A DNA stretch of 64,000 bases from Halorubrum sp. JWXQ-INN 858 (GTDB taxonomy: Archaea; Halobacteriota; Halobacteria; Halobacteriales; Haloferacaceae): the NCBI RefSeq assembly GCF_009806985.1, contig NZ_WUAX01000016.1, forward strand, positions 432,976-496,975, read 5' to 3'. Positions within the stretch are counted from its first letter, which is position 1. Each line of letters starts with the position of its first letter. This document shows positions 24,473 to 31,699 of this stretch, in pieces. The position numbers were made by a program, and so were the translations under genes. The notes beneath the pieces were generated by a model. The model had not been told where the DNA came from, searched no databases, and saw nothing but the letters and a program-made list of their open reading frames with translations.

Positions 24473-24781
24473 CTATTCCGGTGGGTTCCCACCCCAATGC
24501 CAACGAAGCAAGGATATCTGAAACCACTTGATTGTGATTTTTAATACCTGCGTTCCAGACCCCCCACTTCTGGTACACCGCAGCCCGTACCGATCACCCT
24601 GCCGCTGAAGCCGATCGTGGTACTGCTCGTAGATCTTGAAGTCCCCCAGTTGTCCGTCGACGTTCCGGCGGGCCGTCGCCTTGAGCTCCCACGAGGTGCC
24701 GTCTGTCAGTCCATCGTCCCAACTCGTGTCGACCCCGGCCGTCGTCGACGACCCCGCAACGATCGCGGGATCGGTGACCAC
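24473..24781 (-). pseudogene. Remnant of a PD-(D/E)XK nuclease-like gene
   Basis: The frame includes DGTSWELKATARRNVDGQLGDFKIYEQYHDRL, which resembles haloarchaeal small nucleases with an ExK core followed by R..G..G.F.LY..YH. After RYGL the sequence appears to shift frame: AVYQKWG reads in an alternative frame, then GTQVLKITIKW...LRWHWGGN returns, implying two compensating indels. The N-terminus is indefinite. It lies between mobile-element debris and pilin-cassette remnants, so it is most likely a decayed gene. Confidence 0.4.
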
Positions 24782-25048
24782 TTATCAACCCGCCCGTGGC
24801 GAGTCACTGCAGATCGGCGGGATCACGAGCGCCAGCTCGAACGGGCGACCGAGATCGTCACGACGGTCCCGATGACGACGATCCGCCGATGAGCGTCATC
24901 ATCGACGCCGCGCTCGCGCACCTGGTGGAGAGTGACGAGAACATGCGGGATGCCCGCGCGAGCTGGACCCCACGACGATCCAGCGGTTCAACACGGACGT
25001 GATCGGGCTACGCTATCGGACGCGAATAGAAAGTAAATGGAGGTAAAA
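24782..25048. other. Remnant of regulator 3' end plus repeat R1
   Basis: No intact gene. GATGACGACGATCCGCCGATGA at about 24867-24894 and the following bases echo the 3' end and downstream sequence of the LAGLIDADG-like regulator (near 27410-27450). Positions 24972-25047 form repeat R1, which recurs at 25860-25935. The segment looks like the decayed right end of a further pilin/regulator cassette. Confidence 0.45.
24972..25047. repeat. Repeat R, copy 1 (3' of pilin 1)
   Basis: About 75 bp, roughly 80 percent identical by eye to 25860-25935. Shared blocks include CAGCGGTTCAACA and GGACGCGAATAGAA. Each copy lies directly downstream of a pilin gene, so it marks the 3' boundary of the pilin cassette. 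Confidence 0.6.
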
Positions 25049-25495
25049 CTACTCGACAGTATAGCTGGTCAGGGTTGAGGATGATCCGCCACCCGAAGCC
25101 GTCCAGATGACACGGAGTTCACCATTAGACTCGATAGTCTGGTCTCCCTCGGACCATTCAATAGAATCTCCGGAAGAAATGCGGTCATCCGGATCCGCCC
25201 ACGCTACACCAAGTGAATCACCATCAAATTCTGTTTCAGTTCCGCCGACAGTACCGGTGACCCGATCTGCATCGATATTCTGTCCGCTCACGTGCGTTAA
25301 CGTCACTTCATCACCAGCCGAATTTTGATCCCAATCGTAGCTGGCGCTCGGTGCAGTATCGCCGACCGAGTCGCCGAGGCCGAGCACGAACGTCCCGATG
25401 ACGGCCGCGAGGATGACAGTGATTGCGACCATGAGGATGACTCCGATAACCGGAGACACCGCCTTGTCGTCGTTGAATAGCTTGCTGAGTTGCAT
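25049..25495 (-). CDS. Type IV pilin 1
   Basis: A 148-residue pilin with a class III signal: MQLSKLFNDDKA followed by the conserved hydrophobic helix VSPVIGVILMVAITVILAAVIG, cleaved by the PibD prepilin peptidase before the helix. The head (about 45-148) is acidic and beta-rich (VTLTHVSGQNIDADRVTGTVGG...). The DUF1628-type archaeal pilin N-terminal domain is unmistakable. The gene's first 130 bases and its leader are nearly identical to pilin 2 while the head differs. Assembly genes (PilB/PilC) are not in the window. Start ATG 25495, preceded by GGAG eight bases upstream. Confidence 0.88.
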   Translation of the reverse strand: MQLSKLFNDDKAVSPVIGVILMVAITVILAAVIGTFVLGLGDSVGDTAPSASYDWDQNSAGDEVTLTHVSGQNIDADRVTGTVGGTETEFDGDSLGVAWADPDDRISSGDSIEWSEGDQTIESNGELRVIWTASGGGSSSTLTSYTVE

Positions 25496-25612
25496 TGTTG
25501 GTTCTCCAGCGGGGCGGGGAAAGGGTGTGCTTTCGGCGCGGTGCCGCCCCCCGTTTGACTCCCGATCCCCGTCTGGTTGATTGATGGCTCCCGTCTCTTC
25601 GTAATAAAGAAT
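25496..25612 (-). promoter_or_regulatory. Conserved pilin leader and promoter, copy 1
   Basis: About 115 bases upstream of the pilin start are near-identical to the same region of pilin 2. TCTTTATTAC (25601-25610, minus strand) is a TATA candidate, which would give a leader of about 80 bases. That is unusual because most haloarchaeal mRNAs are leaderless, so a regulatory 5' UTR is likely. Confidence 0.5.
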
Positions 25613-25687
25613 TCCTTCCGAATATCTCGGCTGATAGAAATGACAGGCGGTTTGACCGAAAATTCGCCGAAGGATACCTGCCCTCCG

Positions 25688-25859
25688 ATGGAGCTCACCG
25701 CCCATACGTTCACACGAAACTATGCCCACAGAAGGTATGCGGACCCGTGACAGAGGCCTCGACTACCACCGGGTGTGGGCGTCCACCGGCACCTCCGAGC
25801 TGCGTTCGAGGCTGGCTCGACGGCGAGATGCTTGACCCCGTCCACGGATCCGATCCATG
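25688..25859 (+). pseudogene. Decayed N-terminus of LAGLIDADG-like regulator
   Basis: ATG 25688 starts MELTAHTFTRNYAHRRYADP followed by TGA; the intact homologue at 26608 has PWQK at this point (TGG to TGA). The alignment continues with LDY.RV.A and GWLDG-like codons through indels to about 25859. It is divergently placed upstream of pilin 1 just as the intact copy is upstream of pilin 2. Confidence 0.65.
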
Positions 25860-25935
25860 ACGACTCAGCGGTTCAACATTGATGTGATCGGCTTGCGCTA
25901 TTGGACGCGAATAGAAGTAAGTGGAGGTGAAGAGA
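25860..25935. repeat. Repeat R, copy 2 (3' of pilin 2)
   Basis: Second copy of the 75-bp repeat at 24972-25047. It abuts the decayed regulator on one side and lies about 35 bases downstream of the pilin 2 stop codon. Confirms that pilin plus flanks was duplicated as a unit. Confidence 0.6.
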
Positions 25936-25970
25936 TTATATAGTATTGTTAAAATAGAATAGAAGTTGAA

Positions 25971-26414
25971 TTAGTTGTCTGTGTCGGTAACAGTTCCATC
26001 AACGCTGGCTAGGGTCGAGGAACTACTATCGGATTCCCAGATCAGGCGAACGGTGACGTCTCCGTCTCCTTCAACAGTAGCCGCTACTTCACTACCAGCA
26101 GTCAAGCGCTCACTTCCTTCTGTAGGAGTTGTATCACTTACTGTGAAGTCACCGCTGGCAGCAACTATCCACTCGTTTTCCTCGACTGCATTCCCACTAA
26201 CATGTTCGAAAGTAGCGATCCCTGACCCGCCCTCGTTGTCCTCAAACGACGTATCGAACTGCACGGTGGGCGCAGAATCACCAATCGAGTCACCGAGACC
26301 GAGCACGAACGTCCCGATGACGGCAGCGAGGATGACGGTGATTGCGACCATGAGGATGACTCCGATGACCGGAGACACCGCCTTGTCGTCGTTGAATAGC
26401 TTGCTGAGTTGCAT
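25971..26414 (-). CDS. Type IV pilin 2
   Basis: A 147-residue pilin whose signal peptide and hydrophobic helix are the same as pilin 1 (MQLSKLFNDDKAVSPVIG...), but whose head is different (VQFDTSFEDNEGGSGIATFEHVSGNAVEENEWIVAASG...). It is processed by PibD and would be a pilus structural subunit for adhesion. Identity at the nucleotide level is very high over the leader and first 45 codons, then falls sharply, the signature of cassette shuffling or gene conversion. Divergent from the intact LAGLIDADG-like regulator. Confidence 0.88.
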   Translation of the reverse strand: MQLSKLFNDDKAVSPVIGVILMVAITVILAAVIGTFVLGLGDSIGDSAPTVQFDTSFEDNEGGSGIATFEHVSGNAVEENEWIVAASGDFTVSDTTPTEGSERLTAGSEVAATVEGDGDVTVRLIWESDSSSSTLASVDGTVTDTDN

Positions 26415-26532
26415 TGTTGGTTCTCCAGCGGGGCGGGGAAAGGGTGTGCGTTCGGCCCGGTGGCGTCCCCCCGTCTGACTCCCGATCCCCGTCTGGTTGG
26501 TTGATGGCTCCCGTCCCTCCGTAATAAAGGGT
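26415..26532 (-). promoter_or_regulatory. Conserved pilin leader and promoter, copy 2
   Basis: Near-identical to 25496-25612, with small indels that would break any reading frame, so it is a leader and not an N-terminal extension. CCTTTATTAC at 26521-26530 (minus strand) is the TATA candidate. The divergent regulator start is 75 bases further on. Confidence 0.5.
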
Positions 26533-26607
26533 TCCTTCCGGATATCCACGCTGATAGCGAGAAGCGACGCTTTAAGTACCGATCCGTCGACGTACAGCCG
26601 TCCCCCG

Positions 26608-27426
26608 ATGGAGCCCACGGCCCCCACACTCGCACGAACCTACACTGACCGGGTGTATCCGGACCCGTGGCAGAAGGTCCTCGACTACGAACGGGTGCAG
26701 GCGTACGCCGCCGAACACCCTACCCAGGGGCGCACGCGCGTCGGGACGGCGCTCGACCTGCCGCCCGAACGGGTCCGCGGCTGGCTCGACGGCGGGATAC
26801 CCGATCCCGTCCGCGGGATCCACGTCGCGGCGGACCACGGCTGGCTCGATCCCGACCCCGCGGGCGACACCGCTTCGGCCCTCATCGACCTCCTCGCCCA
26901 CGTGCTCGCGGGCGGCTCGATCCTCGACGCCACGTACGTGGTCCGGCTCACCCCGGGCTCGCGCGTCGGCGTCGACGAGCTCCGAGCCGCGCTCGACCGC
27001 GTCGGCGTCGAGTCGCGGATCGACCACGAACGCGCGGCGGGACGGGCGACCGAGGTCGTCGCCGCCCGCGACGGGTCGGTCCTCGGCCGGTGTCTCGTCG
27101 CGATGGGCGCCGCCGCCGGCTCGAAGATCGACCTCCAGCACGTCCCCGAGGTCGTCCGACACGCAACGCCGGCACAACGGGCGTCGTTCTGCCGGATCTA
27201 CGCGGCACACCGCGCCGTCGAGTTCGACGGCAAAGCCACCCGCCGGATCGTCGAGGAACGACCGTGCTCGTACATGAGTGAACTCCGCGACCTCTTCGAG
27301 GACGTGACCGGCGAGACCGTGGGCATGGGCGAGGACGGACTCACGATCACGGCGGACGCCGCGCGAAGGCTCCCGCCGAGCCCCGCGAGCGGGCCGTCGC
27401 AGGCCCCGACGACGACCCGCCGATGA
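26608..27426 (+). CDS. HTH regulator with degenerate LAGLIDADG-like domain
   Basis: A 272-residue protein divergent from pilin 2. Residues 30-80 form an HTH-like unit (GRTRVGTALDLPPERVRGWLDGG...DPVRGIHVAADHGWLD). Residues 85-210 follow the pattern of a LAGLIDADG homing-endonuclease fold: ALIDLLAHVLAGGSI replaces the catalytic helix but lacks its Asp, and LGRCLVAMGAAAGSK..LQHVPEVV...RASFCRIYAAHRAV matches the characteristic second half. A WhiA-like, catalytically dead, domesticated endonuclease acting as a regulator is the best reading. Similar proteins sit beside pilin genes in other haloarchaea as I recall; regulation of the pilin is inference. ATG 26608 matches the start of the decayed copy. 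Confidence 0.65.
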   Translation: MEPTAPTLARTYTDRVYPDPWQKVLDYERVQAYAAEHPTQGRTRVGTALDLPPERVRGWLDGGIPDPVRGIHVAADHGWLDPDPAGDTASALIDLLAHVLAGGSILDATYVVRLTPGSRVGVDELRAALDRVGVESRIDHERAAGRATEVVAARDGSVLGRCLVAMGAAAGSKIDLQHVPEVVRHATPAQRASFCRIYAAHRAVEFDGKATRRIVEERPCSYMSELRDLFEDVTGETVGMGEDGLTITADAARRLPPSPASGPSQAPTTTRR

Positions 27427-27559
27427 GCGTCGTCCTCGACGCCTACTGAGGAGAGACAGCTGCGGGATGCGGGGACAGCAGCCGGCCCCGTGGTCGAGGC
27501 GAAACGACCGGTGGAGGTTTCTGCTCACGGGGTCGACACGACACACGAGGGGAGTGATA

Positions 27560-28444
27560 ATGAAGCGCGCCACGCCCGACAGAGACGGTCGTGAACCACC
27601 GGAGCGGTCGAGACGGTCGCTCCTGGCGCAGGGCTGTGCGACCGTCGGAACGATCGGTCTCACGGGATGTCTCCGATCGGTGCAAACGACGGACGAGAAC
27701 CCGGAACCGGCCGTTATCGGCCACCGAGGCTGTGCGGCCGAGAACCCCGAAAACACGATCGGAGCGGTCGAAGCCGCCGCCGCCGTCGCTGGCGGCGTGG
27801 AAGTCGACGTCCGCCGGTGTGAGACGGGTGGGCTCGTCGTCTTCCACGACGAGCGGCTCGATCGGCTGACGACGGAAGGCGGTCGAGTGGCGAACACGTC
27901 CTGTGACGCCGTAGTAGCGCTCGACGTCGACGACTCGGGTGAAACGGTTCCGACGCTGGCGGAGGTGTTCGAAGCGGTTCCGGCGGACACGAGGCTCGTA
28001 CTCGATCTCAAGGAACCGGGCCTAACAGCGGACGTGCTCGCGCTCTCGGCCGAGCACGACCACGAACTCCTCCTCTCTTCGTTCCTCCCGTCCGTCTTGC
28101 GAGAGGTTCGAGCGGTCGAATCGGACGTGTCGACCGCGTATATCGTCCGAGAGTCCGCCGGAAACCGACCGTTCCGTCCCGTCGTTCCCGGGCTCCCGTC
28201 CTGGGTCTACCTTCCGGAGGACGTTGCTGAACTGATACGGGCGACCGTCGAGTTGGGCTGTGATGCGATCCATCCCCGGTACGAACTGTGTTTACAGACC
28301 GATCTCGTCACACGCGCCCACGCGGCCGGCCTCCGGGTCGAAGCGTGGACGATCACGGGACGGGACGAGTTCGCCGCACTCCGTGCGGTCGGTGTCGACG
28401 CAGTGATCTCGGACGTCTGTACGGACCTGCACGACGGGCAGTGA
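27560..28444 (+). CDS. ugpQ: Tat-lipoprotein glycerophosphodiester phosphodiesterase
   Basis: A 294-residue GDPD. The N-terminus has a twin-arginine signal with lipobox (RRSLLAQGCATVGTIGLTGC), so it is likely an exported lipid-anchored enzyme. The TIM-barrel catalytic motifs are clear: IGHRGCAAENPENT (catalytic His), GVEVDVR, FHDERLDRLT (second His), LDLKE and AWTITG. It hydrolyses glycerophosphodiesters to glycerol-3-phosphate and an alcohol, probably recycling lipid headgroups. GGAGTGATA lies six bases upstream of ATG 27560, a good ribosome-binding site. It sits at the start of the high-GC region and converges on the histidine kinase. Confidence 0.88.
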   Translation: MKRATPDRDGREPPERSRRSLLAQGCATVGTIGLTGCLRSVQTTDENPEPAVIGHRGCAAENPENTIGAVEAAAAVAGGVEVDVRRCETGGLVVFHDERLDRLTTEGGRVANTSCDAVVALDVDDSGETVPTLAEVFEAVPADTRLVLDLKEPGLTADVLALSAEHDHELLLSSFLPSVLREVRAVESDVSTAYIVRESAGNRPFRPVVPGLPSWVYLPEDVAELIRATVELGCDAIHPRYELCLQTDLVTRAHAAGLRVEAWTITGRDEFAALRAVGVDAVISDVCTDLHDGQ

Positions 28445-28475
28445 CGTGCACCTCGCCGCTTACCGCGGGGAGGAC

Positions 28476-30164
28476 TCACGTGAGGTTTGGAAGCGTAACC
28501 GTGAGCACGTTTCCGTCGTCGTACTCGAAGTCGATGCTGCCGCGGAGCTTCTGTACACACCAGTAGACGATCCACAGCCCGATCCCCTGTCCGTGCTGTA
28601 GCGGCGTTTCATCGCCTGCACGGAGGGTTTCGATCTCTATTTCCGGGATGCGTTCGTTGCGGTCACGGATCTCGAAGACGACGCCTCCGTCGGCGTTCGA
28701 CGCGTCAGAGACGCTGATGCTCGCTGTTTGCTCCGGCACTTCCGAGTGGATGATCGCGTTTTCGACGAGGTTATCGAGAAGCACCGAGAGCAACACCGGA
28801 TCCGTTCGGAGCCGTAGCTCCGGTGGAGTGACCGTCCACTCGATCGTCGCGTCGCTGTGTGCGGCCGAACAGCTCCGCTCGACGTCGGCTAAGACGGTAG
28901 AAACGGCGAGGGGCGCAGGCTGTCGCTCCCGTTCTTGAACGCTCTCGAACGTACCCACTTTTTCAGCGATGGAGAGCAACCGATCGCTTGCAGCCTCGAT
29001 CTTCCCGGCCCGTGTGGCCCGTTGGAGGTCGTCCACGTCGCCTCCGAGCAGGTCGGCATAGCCGCTGATAACCGTCGTCTCGTTCCGGAGGTTGTGCCGA
29101 AGCACTCGATTGAGCACCGCGAGTTGCTGCTCACGTTGCCGGTCCTCGGTCACGTCGTACAACACGAGCATGCTCCCGACGGGGGTGTCGCGTGGATCGG
29201 TTAACGCCGTGTACGACACGGCAAACGTCCCGCCCCGCTCCGTCTCGACCCTGATCTCCTCGGTTTCACGGAGCGTCTCTAACCCGACACCGAGGACCGT
29301 ACCGAGAGCGATCGGTAACGCGTTCGACAGCGTGCTCGGGAACAACTCCTCCGCGCGGTCGTTTACGCGAACGATCTGTTGTTCGGTATCGAGGACGAGT
29401 ACGGGATCCGAAAGCGAGTCCAGTCCGGTTCGTTCGGCCGTGCGCTGTGTCGCTGGGTTCGTCTGAAACATGTGCGTCCCGACGAACGCGTACGCGTCGA
29501 GCGAGACGTGAACGAGCATCAGCGGTGCCGTGAGATGCAACTGTGGAACCGGGCCGAGTTCGAACAGCCACACGAACACCCCAACCGACGGCGGAACGGT
29601 GCTCAGGATGACCGCGATGGCTTCGCGTCGGTACAGCGGTCCGTAGCTCAGTATCGCACCGATCAGCAGCAGGGAGCCGACAGCAGCCGTTCCAATGGAG
29701 AACAAGACGGCAAAGACACCCCACGGCTGGACCGTATACACGACCGTTGCCAGCCCGAACACCGGATCGAACTGAAAGTCACGCCACACGAGCCCGTGAA
29801 CCGGATTCGTCACAGCAAGTACGACCGTCAGTAGCGGAACGACGGCGACGATCCCGAAGAGCGGCGTGCGGATGAGGTCCCCACGCCCGGTGTAATCGAG
29901 GCCGAACGCGAGAAAGAACGGCCCCATGAAACACACAGAGACGAACGCGACCGCCCCGAGCGCGACCCGTAACGTCGGCTCGAAGACGAGTAGTGCGATC
30001 CCGTAGGAGCCACAGAACGCGGCGACGGACGCGATGTTCCCCATGAACCAGCTCGCACCCGATCGCTCCCGCTGGTGATACAGGTACTGCAACAGATACA
30101 GCGCACCGAAACTGGCCCCGAGAGAGGCGAAGACGATCCCAGCTCCAAGCGCCCCCGACATCAT
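28476..30164 (-). CDS. 7TM-sensor histidine kinase with PAS domain
   Basis: A 562-residue membrane sensor kinase. Seven to eight hydrophobic helices in residues 1-225 match the N-terminal histidine-kinase 7TM domain; a PAS domain (about 245-340: LSDPVLVLDTEQQIVRVNDRAEELF) follows. The H-box is LNRVLRHNLRNETTVISGYADLL with the phosphoacceptor His, and the ATPase region has NLVENAIIH (N-box) and GQGIGLWIVY (G-box). This is a typical haloarchaeal kinase with no adjacent response regulator. The ligand is unknown. Confidence 0.9.
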   Translation of the reverse strand: MMSGALGAGIVFASLGASFGALYLLQYLYHQRERSGASWFMGNIASVAAFCGSYGIALLVFEPTLRVALGAVAFVSVCFMGPFFLAFGLDYTGRGDLIRTPLFGIVAVVPLLTVVLAVTNPVHGLVWRDFQFDPVFGLATVVYTVQPWGVFAVLFSIGTAAVGSLLLIGAILSYGPLYRREAIAVILSTVPPSVGVFVWLFELGPVPQLHLTAPLMLVHVSLDAYAFVGTHMFQTNPATQRTAERTGLDSLSDPVLVLDTEQQIVRVNDRAEELFPSTLSNALPIALGTVLGVGLETLRETEEIRVETERGGTFAVSYTALTDPRDTPVGSMLVLYDVTEDRQREQQLAVLNRVLRHNLRNETTVISGYADLLGGDVDDLQRATRAGKIEAASDRLLSIAEKVGTFESVQERERQPAPLAVSTVLADVERSCSAAHSDATIEWTVTPPELRLRTDPVLLSVLLDNLVENAIIHSEVPEQTASISVSDASNADGGVVFEIRDRNERIPEIEIETLRAGDETPLQHGQGIGLWIVYWCVQKLRGSIDFEYDDGNVLTVTLPNLT

Positions 30165-30286
30165 CCCCTACGCGGGGTTCACCAGGAACCGACTATAAGA
30201 TTGTGAAACGGAGCCCGGCATCGAGGCCAGTGCCGTGGTTCGACTCGACGGGATCGAAGGGCGCGACCCCGACACGGCGTCGACGA

Positions 30287-31624
30287 TCAGTCGAAGCGCC
30301 ACCGGCCGGCCGCCTTGAGCTCGCGGACGTAGCCGTCGTGAAGCGCGTCACGGATCTCGCTCGGGTCCTTTTCGGGGAACGCTCGGGAGTCGTCGGCGAG
30401 CTCGAGGACGGCGCTCGTGTACGCGATCGCGAGGTCACGGAGGTCACGGACGTCGATCTTGTCGAGGGTGTCGGCCTGCGTGTGTCCCCAGCCACGGCCG
30501 CTGGCGGGCGACGTCGAGCCGACGGTCGCCGCCGGGATCCCCCGCTCCGTCCACGGCCAGCAGTCGCCGTGCGGGGCGACCGACTCGTCGATCGGGAACC
30601 GGATGTCGAGGTCGGCGGCGACCGTCTCGAACGGGTCGACCAGCTCCTCGAAGGTGTTCGTCCGGCGGACCTTCGGGGTCCGGCTCTTGCCCGAGCCGTC
30701 GATGTTCAACACGCACTTGACGTCGTCCCGGTCGGTCGTCGCCGCGAGGTGCGAGGAGCCGTACAGCCCGACCTCCTCGGCGCCGACGACGACGAACCGA
30801 ACCCGGGTGTCGAGGTCGTCGACGACCCGCGAGAGCAGCCGCGCGATCTCACAGACCATGACCGTCCCGACGCCGTTGTCGACCGCTCCCTCGGCGGTGT
30901 CGTGGGCGTCGACGTGGGCGGTCACGAGCACCGCCTCGTCGGTGTCCGGCCCGAGCGATCCCTCGATGTTCGGGGCGGTCGCGGGGCCCGTCTCGCAGTC
31001 GACCGTCACGCGTGCGGTCGCGTCGGCGTCGGCGTAGCGGGCCAGCCGGGCCCCGAGCTCGGCTGAGACGCCGACCGCGGGGATCGGTCCGGGGCGGTTC
31101 CCGTAGCCCACCTCGCCGGTGGGCGGGAGGCAGCCGTCGATGTGGTTGCGGAAGACGAACGCGTCAGCGCCCGCCTCGAGCGCGAACGCGTACTTCTCCA
31201 TCCGGTGGTACCAGTGGTCGGCGTCGTCCGGCGAGTCCGACCGCACCATCGCGATCCGCCCCTCGACGTCGGCGGCGTCGAAGTCCTCGGGGAGGCCGTA
31301 CCCCAGGTCGACCACCTCGCCAGTCACGTCGCCCGGCGGCGTCCCCGGAAGCGCGAGGACCTCGTGTTCGGCCTCGAAGCGTCGGTCCCGGTCGGGGACC
31401 GTGATCGCCGACGACCCCCGCCACCAGCCGGGGAGGTCGAACTCGTCGATCGCGACGTCCGAGAGGCCGACGTCCTCGAACGCCGAGCGAACGACCGCCG
31501 CGCCCTCCATCTCTCCGTCGTGGCCGGCCATCCGATTCTCGATGTCGACCAGCTGCTCGAGGAGGTCCCACGCGAACGTACTCGTGCGCGCGTCGCCGAT
31601 GACGTGCTCCGGGAGTCGGGTCAT
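30287..31624 (-). CDS. M28-family zinc aminopeptidase with PA domain
   Basis: A 445-residue metallopeptidase. A PA-like insert (about 100-200) precedes the M28 core, whose zinc ligands are seen in HVDAHDTAEGAVDNGVGT (His, Asp), GAEEVGLYGSSH (catalytic Glu and ligand Glu), NIDGSG (Asp) and GWGHTQADTLDKID (His). No signal peptide or Tat motif is visible, so it is probably cytoplasmic and degrades oligopeptides. It lies downstream of mmsA in the same orientation with a 75-base gap. Confidence 0.88.
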   Translation of the reverse strand: MTRLPEHVIGDARTSTFAWDLLEQLVDIENRMAGHDGEMEGAAVVRSAFEDVGLSDVAIDEFDLPGWWRGSSAITVPDRDRRFEAEHEVLALPGTPPGDVTGEVVDLGYGLPEDFDAADVEGRIAMVRSDSPDDADHWYHRMEKYAFALEAGADAFVFRNHIDGCLPPTGEVGYGNRPGPIPAVGVSAELGARLARYADADATARVTVDCETGPATAPNIEGSLGPDTDEAVLVTAHVDAHDTAEGAVDNGVGTVMVCEIARLLSRVVDDLDTRVRFVVVGAEEVGLYGSSHLAATTDRDDVKCVLNIDGSGKSRTPKVRRTNTFEELVDPFETVAADLDIRFPIDESVAPHGDCWPWTERGIPAATVGSTSPASGRGWGHTQADTLDKIDVRDLRDLAIAYTSAVLELADDSRAFPEKDPSEIRDALHDGYVRELKAAGRWRFD

Positions 31625-31699
31625 ACCCGGGCCACGCCCGGGCGCGACATGAACGTACGGGTCGCGGAGGGAAACGAGGACGACGGCGGCGCTTGGACC

